The notes under the pieces are model-generated. The model saw nothing but the letters and a program-made list of their open reading frames with translations. It ran no database searches and was not told where the DNA came from. The translations under genes and the position numbers were made by a program. Shown here piece by piece: positions 1 to 9,328 of a stretch of 64,000 nucleotides of DNA (position 1 is the first letter of the stretch; every line of letters begins with the position of its first letter). The stretch lies in the NCBI RefSeq assembly GCF_037543845.1, contig NZ_JBBIFX010000003.1:496001-560000 (forward strand), in the 5' to 3' direction. This DNA is from Gymnodinialimonas ulvae (GTDB lineage: Bacteria; Pseudomonadota; Alphaproteobacteria; Rhodobacterales; Rhodobacteraceae).

Positions 1-171
1 TTCAACGTAGTTCTCACGGATCCGCTCGAAAATGTCACCGAACAGATCAAGCTGTTCATAGACCGAGCTATTGTTGGCCGCCTCCTGCGCCAAAAGTGGG
101 CCCGCGATTTGCGTACTGACCAGCACGCCCCCCGCAATACCGCCCACGGCGGCCATCATCAGCTTGTTCAT
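1..171 (-). CDS. S41-family carboxy-terminal processing protease, N-terminal part (runs off the left edge)
   Basis: Reading the minus strand from an ATG at 171 gives 57 codons starting MNKLMMAAVGGIAGGVLVS, a signal-anchor segment, followed by a stretch ending DIFERIRENYVE. That is the usual opening of CtpA-type periplasmic serine proteases (PDZ plus S41 domains), which trim the C-termini of envelope proteins. The PDZ and catalytic Ser/Lys parts lie outside the window, so the call rests on the N-terminus and on context. In Rhodobacterales a ctpA gene commonly follows gpmI and the EnvC-like gene, which is the order seen here (39 bp between the EnvC stop and this ATG). Confidence 0.72.
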   Translation of the reverse strand, partial: MNKLMMAAVGGIAGGVLVSTQIAGPLLAQEAANNSSVYEQLDLFGDIFERIRENYVE

Positions 172-210
172 CGCGCGTCGTCCTTCCTCATCAACTGCCG
201 TCGCGGGGGC

Positions 211-1341
211 CTAGTTTGCGGCGAACCAATCCAAAGGATCCACCGGGCGCCCGCCCTGTCTCAGTTCCATATAAAGCGTTTCCGTCAGCCCGGCGCCACC
301 GCCTTGCGCTTCGGATACGATCAAATCCGTCTCGTCTTCGCCGGTTTGGCCCGGCATCAGCCCTAAAGGTGCACCGTCTGGTACCAATTCACCAGCGCTG
401 ACAAACAGATCACCAGCGCCCGCGATAATGAGAAGATAATCCGCATCCGGCTCCAGAATAATGACATTTCCGTAATCCAGCAGCGGACCGGCATATCGGA
501 CCGATGCGGGCCACGGCGCCGTCAGAAGCGAGCGCGGCTCAACCGCATAAAGCACACCCGGTCGCGCAATGCCCGCAGCATCCGCTTCTTCGAATCGCCG
601 CAGCAAGGCCCCGGATGCCGGCAAATCCAAGGTGCCCCGCGCGCTTGCGAAATTCGGCAGGCCCTCGGTCGTTCCGGCCGTCGTCTCGCCCAGGGTGGTT
701 GCGAAACTGGCCAGGCTATCAATGCTACCAACCAATTGCGCCATGGCCGCCCCATCGAGGTCAAAGCGCTCGGGCAGGTCGACCCGATCCGCAATCGCCT
801 GGCTCAGGGCGGTGCGCGCTTCCTGCACGCCTTGCACCGCGCCTTCCAACTCCGCAATCGCCCCATCCTGCAACGCCCGCATGACCGTAAGCTCTTCCAG
901 TTGATCCCCCAACGCCGCCGCTTCGCGCGCGACCGCAGGCGCAACATCGGCCACGATCATCCCCAGTCGTGCCGTGCCTAACGGTCCCTCCGGGTGCAAA
1001 AGCGTCGCGGGCTCCGGCGCCTCCTCGATCCGTTGCAACACGCCCAAGAGCTGCGCCAAGCGCGCCCGCTCTGCCTCGAATCTCAAAAGGATCGTCTGTT
1101 CTTGCAAGGCAGCCTCGCGGATACCGGCCCGCAACGCATGAAGCCCATGTTCATAGGCCCGCACCGTCGTGGTCAACGCCTCCACCCGATCTCGCGACGT
1201 CTCGGCCTCCCGCAGACCAGTGGCCGCATCCTCCAGCAACCGCGTCGCCTCGCGCGCTGTTTCAGCCGGATCGGTCTGCGCAACACCCGGCGCAGCTGCG
1301 AGGAGGGCTGACAGCCCGAGGAGCGCCGCGCGCAGGATCAT
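211..1341 (-). CDS. EnvC-like murein hydrolase activator (degenerate LytM/M23 domain)
   Basis: The 376-residue protein has a signal peptide (about residues 1-21, ending GVAQ), a long charged alpha-helical coiled-coil stretch (about 25-190) and a C-terminal LytM/M23 fold (about 255-370). EnvC-family proteins sit in the periplasm and activate septal amidases rather than cutting peptidoglycan themselves. That fits here: the segment YGNVIILEPDADYLLIIAG lacks the zinc-ligand histidines of active M23 peptidases, where an active enzyme has a His-containing stretch and LYAH. The ATG overlaps the gpmI stop by 4 bp (ATGA), so the two are translationally coupled. Confidence 0.85.
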   Translation of the reverse strand: MILRAALLGLSALLAAAPGVAQTDPAETAREATRLLEDAATGLREAETSRDRVEALTTTVRAYEHGLHALRAGIREAALQEQTILLRFEAERARLAQLLGVLQRIEEAPEPATLLHPEGPLGTARLGMIVADVAPAVAREAAALGDQLEELTVMRALQDGAIAELEGAVQGVQEARTALSQAIADRVDLPERFDLDGAAMAQLVGSIDSLASFATTLGETTAGTTEGLPNFASARGTLDLPASGALLRRFEEADAAGIARPGVLYAVEPRSLLTAPWPASVRYAGPLLDYGNVIILEPDADYLLIIAGAGDLFVSAGELVPDGAPLGLMPGQTGEDETDLIVSEAQGGGAGLTETLYMELRQGGRPVDPLDWFAAN

Positions 1342-2858
1342 GCGATCAAGTTCTCCCCGGTCATCTCCGCAGGTTTCTCCAGCCCCATCAATTGCAACAG
1401 GGAAGGCGCAAGATCGGCCAAACGTCCATCCCGCAACTGCGCACCGTTCGGCCCACCAACCAGCACCACCGGCACCAGGTTCGTGGTATGCGCCGTGTGC
1501 GGCCCGCCGGTGTCGGGATCAACCATCATCTCGCAATTGCCGTGATCCGCGCAGACAATCATCGCACCGCCAACCTCTTCCAACGCCGAAATCGCTTCGC
1601 CAAGCCCCGCATCCACCGCTTCACAGGCCGCAATCGCCGCCTGCAAATCGCCGGTATGGCCAACCATGTCGGGGTTTGCGTAGTTAACGACGATCAAATC
1701 GTAGCCAGCGCGGATGGCGTCCACGAATTGCGCGGTCACCTCCCCCGCGCTCATTTCCGGCTGCATGTCATAGGTGGCGACATTCGGCGATTTCGGCATC
1801 GACCGATCCTCTCCCATCTCCGGCACCTCGACACCGCCGTTCAGGAAGAAGGTCACGTGTGGGTATTTCTCGGTCTCTGCCAAGCGGAACTGCCACAGAC
1901 CTGCTTTTGCCACCCATTCCCCCAGTGTATTCGCGATGTCCTGCTTCGGGAACACCGTGCTCATATATGCGTCGTGTGCCTTCGAATAATCGACCATCCC
2001 GAGCTTGCTCGCCAGATCGGGTCGACCGAACGTGTCAAACGCATCGAAATCCGGATCGCCAATGGCAGCCAGTATCTCGCGGGCCCGGTCGGCGCGGTAA
2101 TTCAGCATGAAGATCCCGTCACCATCCTGCATACCGGCATAGTCCGCAATCACGCTGGGTGGTACGAATTCATCCGTCTTGCCGGCGTCATAAGAGGCCT
2201 GCACCGCTTCAATCGGGGTCTCGTACGGATCCCCTCCACCAAGCACCATCGCGCCATAGGCTTTCTGCACCCGGTCCCAGCGGTTGTCGCGGTCCATGGC
2301 AAAGTAGCGGCCCAAAACCGTGCCAATCTGCACACCGTTCGGCAGGCGGGTCATCAAGCCCTCGACGAAGTCTTTGGCTGATTTCGGGGCAACGTCGCGT
2401 CCGTCGGTGATTGCGTGAATGACAACAGGTACCCCGGCACTGGCAAGGAACTCGACCGCGGCTTCCAGATGCGTCAGCTGCGAATGCACTCCGCCATCGC
2501 TGACCAACCCCATCAGATGCGCTGTGCCGCCGGTTGATTTCAAAGTCTCGATGAACTCGGTCAAGGCGGGGCGTGTCGCAAACGCGCCTTCCGCAATCGC
2601 GTCGTTGATCTCGACCAGATCCATCTTCACGACCCGGCCTGCGCCGATATTCGTGTGGCCGACTTCGGAATTGCCCATCTGTCCATCCGGAAGCCCAACA
2701 TCGCGACCATGGGTCAGAAGCGTCGCATGCGGACAGGTCGACAAAAGCCGATCCATGTTGGGCGTCTTGGCCAGCAAGGGCGCATTGTCGGCCTCCGTCT
2801 GACCGATCCCCCAGCCGTCCAAAATGCATAAAACCACTGGTTTTGGAGTGTTTGCCAT
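1338..2858 (-). CDS. gpmI: 2,3-bisphosphoglycerate-independent phosphoglycerate mutase
   Basis: This is the cytosolic glycolytic/gluconeogenic enzyme interconverting 3- and 2-phosphoglycerate through a phosphoserine intermediate and two Mn(II). From the ATG at 2858 it is 506 residues, the normal family length. It starts MANTPKPVVLCILDGWGIG with metal ligand D14. The phosphorylated serine lies in GNSEVGHTNIGAGR (S64), and the C-terminal metal motif CADHGNCEMM is present. The frame stays open about 190 bp further upstream, but the ATG at 2858 has an AGGAAAG ribosome binding site and matches the family N-terminus. It leads the gpmI-envC-ctpA run. Confidence 0.96.
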   Translation of the reverse strand: MANTPKPVVLCILDGWGIGQTEADNAPLLAKTPNMDRLLSTCPHATLLTHGRDVGLPDGQMGNSEVGHTNIGAGRVVKMDLVEINDAIAEGAFATRPALTEFIETLKSTGGTAHLMGLVSDGGVHSQLTHLEAAVEFLASAGVPVVIHAITDGRDVAPKSAKDFVEGLMTRLPNGVQIGTVLGRYFAMDRDNRWDRVQKAYGAMVLGGGDPYETPIEAVQASYDAGKTDEFVPPSVIADYAGMQDGDGIFMLNYRADRAREILAAIGDPDFDAFDTFGRPDLASKLGMVDYSKAHDAYMSTVFPKQDIANTLGEWVAKAGLWQFRLAETEKYPHVTFFLNGGVEVPEMGEDRSMPKSPNVATYDMQPEMSAGEVTAQFVDAIRAGYDLIVVNYANPDMVGHTGDLQAAIAACEAVDAGLGEAISALEEVGGAMIVCADHGNCEMMVDPDTGGPHTAHTTNLVPVVLVGGPNGAQLRDGRLADLAPSLLQLMGLEKPAEMTGENLIA

Positions 2859-3012
2859 CTGTCGCGCGCTCTTTCCTACCGATCCGTTTCGATGGCTATC
2901 AGCCTTTGAGACAAGAGACAAAGTCTTGCCACATTTCCGCCCGCTTTCCGCCGCGCCAGAAATCTTGATGGAACGCACCCCTCTGATTGCCGCGACAAAA
3001 GCTGGAAATCCA

Positions 3013-6000
3013 ATGTGTACGATCTGCACCGCGTTCCGCCCCCAGGACAAAGAATGCTCCTACGAAAGGCTGATGCCGGATGAGATCGCGCAGGGTGTAC
3101 CTGCGATGGACTTCACCGCCATCCCAATGGGGGAGACGGGGTACACCACGTTCGCCCCGACCGATGGCTCCGGTGTCGAACAGGCAAGTGTTGATGCCAC
3201 CAATGGCGCGACAACGGCCTATTTCATCGGCGCAGAAGACACATTCGATGGTGAGATTTCGGTGGCCGGGGACCGCGACTGGGTCGCGATCGATCTGACG
3301 GCGGGTGAGATTTACTCCTTTTCGGTCACGGGCCGCACCGGCAATGCGCTCGACGACAGCTTCCTCCGGCTGCGAAACAGTGACGGGACCGTCATTGCCA
3401 TCAACGATGACGGCGGCGACGGCTTCGACGCCATGTTAAACTTCCAAGCGGCTGAGACCGGAACCTATTACCTCGACGTGGGCGCATTTATCAGCACCAA
3501 CAGCAACAGCGAGTGGATGACCGGCGGCTATCGTCTCACCACGGACATCCTGACCCCAACGAAAACGCTCGCCACATACGATGCCTTGGCCGACTACCTG
3601 ACTGATGGCTTCTGGCAAGACAAAGGTGCTGTAGGACATAGCTTCGACACCAGCAGCAGCAACGTGATCACCGTCGACATCGACGCCCTCGACGCCAATG
3701 GACAAAAACTCGCGCTTTGGGCGCTGCAAGCCTTTGAATTGGTGATCGACGTGGAATTCGATGTCGTTGCGTCCGGCGCCAAGATCACCTTCGACGATGA
3801 AGAGAACGGCGCCTTCGCCAGCTACACCTCGGCCTGGAACAACGCCTCGGTGACGGCGTCTGCGACGGTCAATGTCCACAAGAGCTGGGTCACGTCAGGG
3901 AAAGACGACATCAACGATTACGGGTTCCAGACGTATCTCCATGAAATCGGCCACGCCTTGGGCCTCGGCCATCAGGGCGACTACAACGGATCGGCCAGCT
4001 TCGGGCTCAGCAACACCGGAGATGCCAACACGAATACGTTTCTGAACGACAGCTGGCTCAGCTCGGTCATGTCGTATTTCAACCAGAACGAAAATCCCTT
4101 CACCGGCTCGACAGTGTCGTCGATCCTGACCCCGATGATGGTCGATATCATCGCTCTTCAGAACCTCTATGGCGCGGCGGATGGCAGCTCCAGCCCGACA
4201 ACCGGCAATACGATCTACGGCGCGGGCCACACTTTCGCGAATGCCTATGCCGGGTCGGACCTCAACACCAACGGAAGCTACCTCGCGGCCCTGTTCGATT
4301 ACCTAGAATTCGGCACGGACCCCGATGGATTGTTCGACACGTCCTCCATCGCCTTTTCGATCAGCGATGTCGGCGGAACGGACTTGATCGACTTTTCTTT
4401 CGATACGTCCGACCAGTTCGTCTCACTTGTGGCTGAGACGCTGTCGACGGTCGTGAATCCCTATGGTGCAGGCCACAACGACAACATGTGGATCGCGCGC
4501 GGCTCTGTGATCGAACACTTCACCGCTGGAAGCGGCAACGACTCCGTCGATGGCAATGCCGTCGGCAATGAGATCAAAGGTAATGACGGATCCGACACAT
4601 TGCGTGGCGCTGAAGGTGCTGACACGCTTCTGGGCGGTGAAGGCAGTGATTTGCTAGATGGTGCAACCGACGGTGATCTGCTGAATGGCAACGCAGGTGA
4701 CGATACACTCGAAGGCGGCGCGGGTGCGGATACGCTGGTGGGTGGCACCGGGCAGGACATTCTGCTTGGTGGCCTGAGCACCGACATCCTGATCGGCGAA
4801 GGCGGCAACGACAGCATGGATGGCGGAGCCGAAGATGACATCTACTACGTCGAGACCGGGGACGTCGTAACAGACAGCGGTGCAATGGGCTACGACCTGG
4901 CGCAGATCGTGGTGACAACCGGACAGAACCTCGACCTAAGCGGCTGGTCCGGTGTGGAACGCATCGAAGGCTATACCGGCGATGACACGATCGACGCGAC
5001 CGGGCAGCAGACCCAGATCCTGATCTGGGGTCACGACGGTAACGACGTGATCACAGGTGGCGAGGGCAACGACATCCTGCTTGGTGGTGATGGCAATGAT
5101 CGTCTGTCCGGCGGCGCCGGAAACGACACGATCATGGGTGAAGTTGGAAACGACACTATGGACGGCGGGGCCGGGAATGACGTTTTCTACATCGACGGCG
5201 CGGGCGACAGCATCTCGGACGGCGGGGCCGATTACGACGTCGCCACATTAACCAACGCCGCGGGCGCGGCGCTATCAGTTGGCGGATGGACCTCGGTTGA
5301 ACGGATCGAAGGTTTCACCGGGAACGATACGATCGACGCAACAGGGGCCACCGAAACGCGCTTTCTGTGGGGCAATGCAGGCGACGATCAGATCACCGGC
5401 GGCTCCGGTGACGACATCCTTCTTGGCGGAGATGATGACGATCTGCTGCGAGGCGGGGCTGGCGCGGATACGATGCAGGGCGGCACCGGAAATGACACGT
5501 TCCATGGCGGTGACGGCGCCGATGACTTCTACATCGGCGAAAGTGGCGACGTGGTGGCAGATGGTGGCGACGGGTACGATACCGCCATCCTGAATACGGC
5601 CAGCGGCGTGGAAACTGCCATCGGCACCTGGATCAGCGTCGAACGGGTCGAAGGGTTTACCGGGAACGACACCATCGACGCAACTGGCTCAAGCGCAGGC
5701 TTCGTGATCACCGGTGGCACCGGCAATGACCGTATCATCGGCGGCGCGGGAAACGACACGGTCTATGCGGATGGCGATGATGACGATGTCTTCGGCGGCG
5801 CAGGCGATGATGCCCTGATCGGCGGCGCAGGAAACGATACCATTCAAGGTGGGGGCGGCAAGGATTTCTTGATGGGCAACTCCGGCGCGGACAGTTTCGT
5901 GTTCGGAGATGATTGGGGGGAAGATGTCGTCTCCGACTTCGCCGCTGGAACGGACGTTTTGGACCTTGCAAACGTGGGAAATGCCTCATGCATCAACGAT

Positions 6001-6120
6001 TTGTCGATCTCAACAGATGGGACGCACACGTTCGTGTCGCTCGTTATCGGCGGCGGAGACCTGATAACTTTGGCCAACTTTAACGGAGTTTTGACCGAAT
6101 CCGATTTTAACTTCGTTTGA
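3013..6120 (+). CDS. Serralysin-like M10 metalloprotease with PPC domain and long RTX region
   Basis: From ATG 3013 the protein is 1035 residues, beginning MCTICTAFRPQDKECSYE, a typical start for Rhodobacterales M10 proteases. There is no Sec signal. A PPC-like domain (about 65-165, with GDRDWVAIDL) precedes the catalytic domain. The zinc site HEIGHALGLGH is at residues 310-320 and the Met-turn VMSYF at 352-356. From about residue 505 to the end are GGxGxDxLx calcium-binding nonapeptides, interrupted by three copies of a roughly 114-residue module with a GWxxVERIEGxTGxDTIDATG-like core. The C-terminus (DVLDLANV...DFNFV) resembles a type I secretion signal. No ABC/HlyD exporter genes are in the window. 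It is likely a secreted, calcium-stabilised protease; substrate unknown. Confidence 0.9.
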   Translation: MCTICTAFRPQDKECSYERLMPDEIAQGVPAMDFTAIPMGETGYTTFAPTDGSGVEQASVDATNGATTAYFIGAEDTFDGEISVAGDRDWVAIDLTAGEIYSFSVTGRTGNALDDSFLRLRNSDGTVIAINDDGGDGFDAMLNFQAAETGTYYLDVGAFISTNSNSEWMTGGYRLTTDILTPTKTLATYDALADYLTDGFWQDKGAVGHSFDTSSSNVITVDIDALDANGQKLALWALQAFELVIDVEFDVVASGAKITFDDEENGAFASYTSAWNNASVTASATVNVHKSWVTSGKDDINDYGFQTYLHEIGHALGLGHQGDYNGSASFGLSNTGDANTNTFLNDSWLSSVMSYFNQNENPFTGSTVSSILTPMMVDIIALQNLYGAADGSSSPTTGNTIYGAGHTFANAYAGSDLNTNGSYLAALFDYLEFGTDPDGLFDTSSIAFSISDVGGTDLIDFSFDTSDQFVSLVAETLSTVVNPYGAGHNDNMWIARGSVIEHFTAGSGNDSVDGNAVGNEIKGNDGSDTLRGAEGADTLLGGEGSDLLDGATDGDLLNGNAGDDTLEGGAGADTLVGGTGQDILLGGLSTDILIGEGGNDSMDGGAEDDIYYVETGDVVTDSGAMGYDLAQIVVTTGQNLDLSGWSGVERIEGYTGDDTIDATGQQTQILIWGHDGNDVITGGEGNDILLGGDGNDRLSGGAGNDTIMGEVGNDTMDGGAGNDVFYIDGAGDSISDGGADYDVATLTNAAGAALSVGGWTSVERIEGFTGNDTIDATGATETRFLWGNAGDDQITGGSGDDILLGGDDDDLLRGGAGADTMQGGTGNDTFHGGDGADDFYIGESGDVVADGGDGYDTAILNTASGVETAIGTWISVERVEGFTGNDTIDATGSSAGFVITGGTGNDRIIGGAGNDTVYADGDDDDVFGGAGDDALIGGAGNDTIQGGGGKDFLMGNSGADSFVFGDDWGEDVVSDFAAGTDVLDLANVGNASCINDLSISTDGTHTFVSLVIGGGDLITLANFNGVLTESDFNFV

Positions 6121-6203
6121 AGCAAGCGGGATAACCCGCGCAGCACGCGAGGGTAGCCGGGGCCGAGGTGTCCCCACCCGCAACAGACGAAGGACATTCG
6201 AGC

Positions 6204-8222
6204 ATGCAGACGTTGGTCGAAATGGGTCGCGGTATCGTTGACCGTATCCTCCACAGATCCGCAATTCAGGCCGCTGATCTCGCGCGGATGCGGCCGGATT
6301 TCGACACCGACTTCTACCTTGCCCAATTCTCCGACGGCGAACTGCTTTCCGATCCCCTGTATCATTACATGCGCACCGGCTGGAAAGACGGGCTGGATCC
6401 AAACGCCGAATTTTCAACCTCCGCCTATCTGGATATGCATCTCGACGTCGCCGACGCCGAAATGAACCCGTTTCTCCATTACCTGACTTTCGGTCGGGAG
6501 GAAGGCCGGGAAGTCGCAGCATCCAAGATTGCTCATCTCATCGTTGAGACTGCACCTTCCGCGACGCTCGACCCAGACGAGCAGCTTGTCGCGGATGCGG
6601 ACGAAATAGCGGATGAGATTGATTTCCCGTTCTATCGCGCAACGAGCGGGCGAGAGTTCGTGGACGCCAAAGCCGCCGCGCGACACTACCTGCAAATCGG
6701 CTGGGAACAGGGGTTGGACCCCACACCGCATTTCTCAACCCGCACCTACCTCAGCCATTATCCCGATATTGCAGATGCCAACATCCCGCCGTTCCTGCAC
6801 TACGTTCGGGCCGGCCGGACCGAAGGTCGCTTAGCGCAGGACAAGGCCGAAGATGTTGCGCGCACCCTCGCAGCCGCCCCGACACTTGAAAGCATCGAAG
6901 GCGATTGGCTGTTCGCCCACCCCGAACGCACGCCACTGCAACGCGAGTTGGGGGCCCAACAATTGCTTTCTGCACTCAAGGGCACGGACGAGAATCTCGT
7001 TTTCGCTTTCACCCATGATGATTTCCTGAAGGTACGTGGCGGCATTCAGCTGTGTGTCGGGAAAGAGATGCAAATCGCCACCGAACGTGCCGTGGGATAT
7101 GTCGCGCTCCATCCGGCCCGTCCCCGGCCACGGCTGGCACCAGTCGGCGAAAATCCCGTGCTTTTCGCCACGATCGCCGGAACCCGAATCGGGCCGCTTC
7201 ATTTCGACAGCATCCTTGACGTGGCCCGTCGCTTCCGCAACAGCCGCAAGATCGACATCGTACTGCACGCGTTGTTGGGCCATTCGCCGGAAGACATCGC
7301 AGCCCTTGCCAAAACCTCAGGCACGGAGCGGTTGACGGCGTGGTTGCATGACCAGTTCTTCCTGTGTCCAAGTTTCGCTTTGCAAAGCAACCTGGTACGG
7401 CAATGCAACGGCCCGGAACCCGCTTCCGCAGCATGCCGTATGTGTCTCTTTGGGGAAGAGCGTGAAGACCATCTGCGCCGCCTCCGGGCACTGGTGCAGA
7501 TGATCCCGACCCAGGCCATCGCTCCATCGAAACCCGCCGCCGATATCGTTTTTGCAAAGGGGGACCTCCCCTTCGAGCGCTTCGAGATCGTCCCCCACGA
7601 CAGCTTGTCAGAAGGTCCGGCAATTACGTCGCCTCGTTCCGGGCCAGCGACGATCGCCTTTATTGGGGCGCCCGCGCGTCACAAGGGGTATCCTGTGTTT
7701 CGCGATATTGCCCGCCGCAACCTCGGGCGCGAAGACGTTCGTTTCCTTTATTTCGGCGCTCCGACCCATCGCGAACCCGGCATTCCCACCATCCCGGTAC
7801 ATGTCACGGCGCATAATCCAACGGCCATGGTCGATGCGCTGAAACGCGAGAAAGTCGACTTCGTCCTTCATTGGGCCCAATTTGTTGAAACCTATTCCTT
7901 CGCCACAATCGAAGCGCTGCAGGCCGGAGCCCACGTGATTACGCATCCCGGCAGCGGGAATGTCGCGGCCATAGTGGAACATACCGGACGCGGGCAAATC
8001 TTGGACGACACAAAAAGCCTCGACACATTTCTTGAGCGCAAGTCGCTGGCCAAGGCCACCCGCGCGCGACGCAGAAAGCAGCCGTCCTTGATCGCCAAGC
8101 CAAGCGACTTCAGCTTCGCCGTGATTGACCACCCGCTGGTGAACTCCGCTTCGAAAAAAGCTTCAAGCGGTGTCGCCGCGAAACCAACACGGACAGTGAA
8201 GAAAGTGCGGGCTGCATCATGA
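6204..8222 (+). CDS. GT-B type glycosyltransferase with duplicated N-terminal module
   Basis: The 672-residue protein begins at ATG 6204, with AAGGA about 9 bp upstream; a GTG at 6168 is also in frame but lacks a good site. Two tandem copies of a module of about 105 residues occupy residues 36-90 and 142-200. Each pairs an FY..., a GW(K/E)xGLDP and a PFLHYxxxGRxEGR segment. The C-terminal half (about 260-612) looks like a GT4-type fold: FIGAPARHKGYPVF, then VETYSFATIEALQAGAHVITHPGSGN, which matches the nucleotide-sugar-binding EX7E-like region. It overlaps the next gene by 4 bp, forming a glycan-building operon next to capsule export genes. The sugar donor and acceptor are unknown. Confidence 0.75.
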   Translation: MQTLVEMGRGIVDRILHRSAIQAADLARMRPDFDTDFYLAQFSDGELLSDPLYHYMRTGWKDGLDPNAEFSTSAYLDMHLDVADAEMNPFLHYLTFGREEGREVAASKIAHLIVETAPSATLDPDEQLVADADEIADEIDFPFYRATSGREFVDAKAAARHYLQIGWEQGLDPTPHFSTRTYLSHYPDIADANIPPFLHYVRAGRTEGRLAQDKAEDVARTLAAAPTLESIEGDWLFAHPERTPLQRELGAQQLLSALKGTDENLVFAFTHDDFLKVRGGIQLCVGKEMQIATERAVGYVALHPARPRPRLAPVGENPVLFATIAGTRIGPLHFDSILDVARRFRNSRKIDIVLHALLGHSPEDIAALAKTSGTERLTAWLHDQFFLCPSFALQSNLVRQCNGPEPASAACRMCLFGEEREDHLRRLRALVQMIPTQAIAPSKPAADIVFAKGDLPFERFEIVPHDSLSEGPAITSPRSGPATIAFIGAPARHKGYPVFRDIARRNLGREDVRFLYFGAPTHREPGIPTIPVHVTAHNPTAMVDALKREKVDFVLHWAQFVETYSFATIEALQAGAHVITHPGSGNVAAIVEHTGRGQILDDTKSLDTFLERKSLAKATRARRRKQPSLIAKPSDFSFAVIDHPLVNSASKKASSGVAAKPTRTVKKVRAAS

Positions 8223-9328
8223 CCATCTACGCGTTTTCTTCTTTCACTTACTCCTACCTGGACCGCGCCAGAGTGCTTGCGCGCACTTTGCGACGTGTCC
8301 ATCCAGATTGGCATATCTGCGCGGTGGTTTCCGATCTGCCCCCTGCGGGTACGTCACAATCAGACCTCTTGGCCGAATTCGACAGCATACTGATCGCCGA
8401 AGACTTACTACGTGATGAAATGGGCAAACGCTTCCAAAGTTGGATGTTCTGCCACAACATTGTCGAAGCCTGCACTGCCGTCAAAGGACGAGCCATGGCG
8501 CATTTGCTCGACCACCACGACGCGGAAAAGGTGCTTTTCTTCGACCCTGATATTGCCATCTTCGATACGCTCGCACCCTTAACAGACGCGCTCGATACAG
8601 CGGAGATACTTCTTACACCGCACCAGCTCGACCCCGAACCACGTGAAAATGCCGTCGCCATAGGCGACAATGAGATCGCGTCACTGAAATGGGGCGCCTA
8701 CAACCTAGGTTTTGTTGGCGTAACAAACAGGCCAGATGGCGAAGGCCGACGTTTTGCGAGATGGTGGGGCGATCGGCTTCTGGACTGGTGTCAGGACAAT
8801 CTGCCGAAAGGTCTGTTCACCGATCAAAAGTGGTGTGATTTGGTTCCCAGCTTCTTTGATGACGTCCGCGTTTTGCGGGATCCTGGTTGCAACGTTGCCA
8901 GTTGGAACCTGTCGCAAAGGCACCTATCGTTCACCGAAGCAGGCGACATTACGGTCAATGCCGCGCCACTTCGTTTCTTTCACTTCACCAAACTTGGCCC
9001 GGTTGGTGATCAGATGACGCGCCGTTATGCCCACAACAATCCCGAGGTTCTGGAAATCTGGGCCTGGTATAAACGGGCGGTAGCGCGCGCTCGTGCGCCC
9101 GAAGTGCCGGAGCGCTACTGGCACTACGGACAATTCAGCAATCGCCGCCGCATCCCGGGTGCCGTTCGAACCCTTTACCGTGATCGTGCCGACCTGCGTA
9201 CAGCGTTCAGCGATCCTTTTGACGTCGAGAATGGCTTCTTTGACTGGCTCATCGCTGAAGGCCATCTTACAAATGAGGCCTCAACACCGGAAGTCGCTGC
9301 TCCGACCCAGCACGAGACAACGCTGTGA
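8219..9328 (+). CDS. Glycosyltransferase, GT-A fold with DxD motif (GT8-like)
   Basis: The 369-residue protein opens MTIYAFSSFTYSYLDRARVLARTL, typical of retaining GT-A enzymes that read a nucleotide-sugar with a metal-binding DxD. That motif is visible in KVLFFDPDIAIF (D109, D111). KWGAYNLGFVGV further on resembles the acceptor-side loop of such enzymes, and a conserved-looking FHFTKLGP segment follows. Start and stop overlap both neighbours by 4 bp (ATGA at 8219, GTGA at 9325), so the three genes are translationally coupled. The likely role is adding a sugar to a surface polysaccharide or glycoprotein; specificity cannot be read. Confidence 0.78.
   Translation: MTIYAFSSFTYSYLDRARVLARTLRRVHPDWHICAVVSDLPPAGTSQSDLLAEFDSILIAEDLLRDEMGKRFQSWMFCHNIVEACTAVKGRAMAHLLDHHDAEKVLFFDPDIAIFDTLAPLTDALDTAEILLTPHQLDPEPRENAVAIGDNEIASLKWGAYNLGFVGVTNRPDGEGRRFARWWGDRLLDWCQDNLPKGLFTDQKWCDLVPSFFDDVRVLRDPGCNVASWNLSQRHLSFTEAGDITVNAAPLRFFHFTKLGPVGDQMTRRYAHNNPEVLEIWAWYKRAVARARAPEVPERYWHYGQFSNRRRIPGAVRTLYRDRADLRTAFSDPFDVENGFFDWLIAEGHLTNEASTPEVAAPTQHETTL

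Noticed and set aside
969..2381. 470-codon plus-strand open frame across envC and gpmI
   Set aside because: Antisense to two well-recognised genes; no family features.
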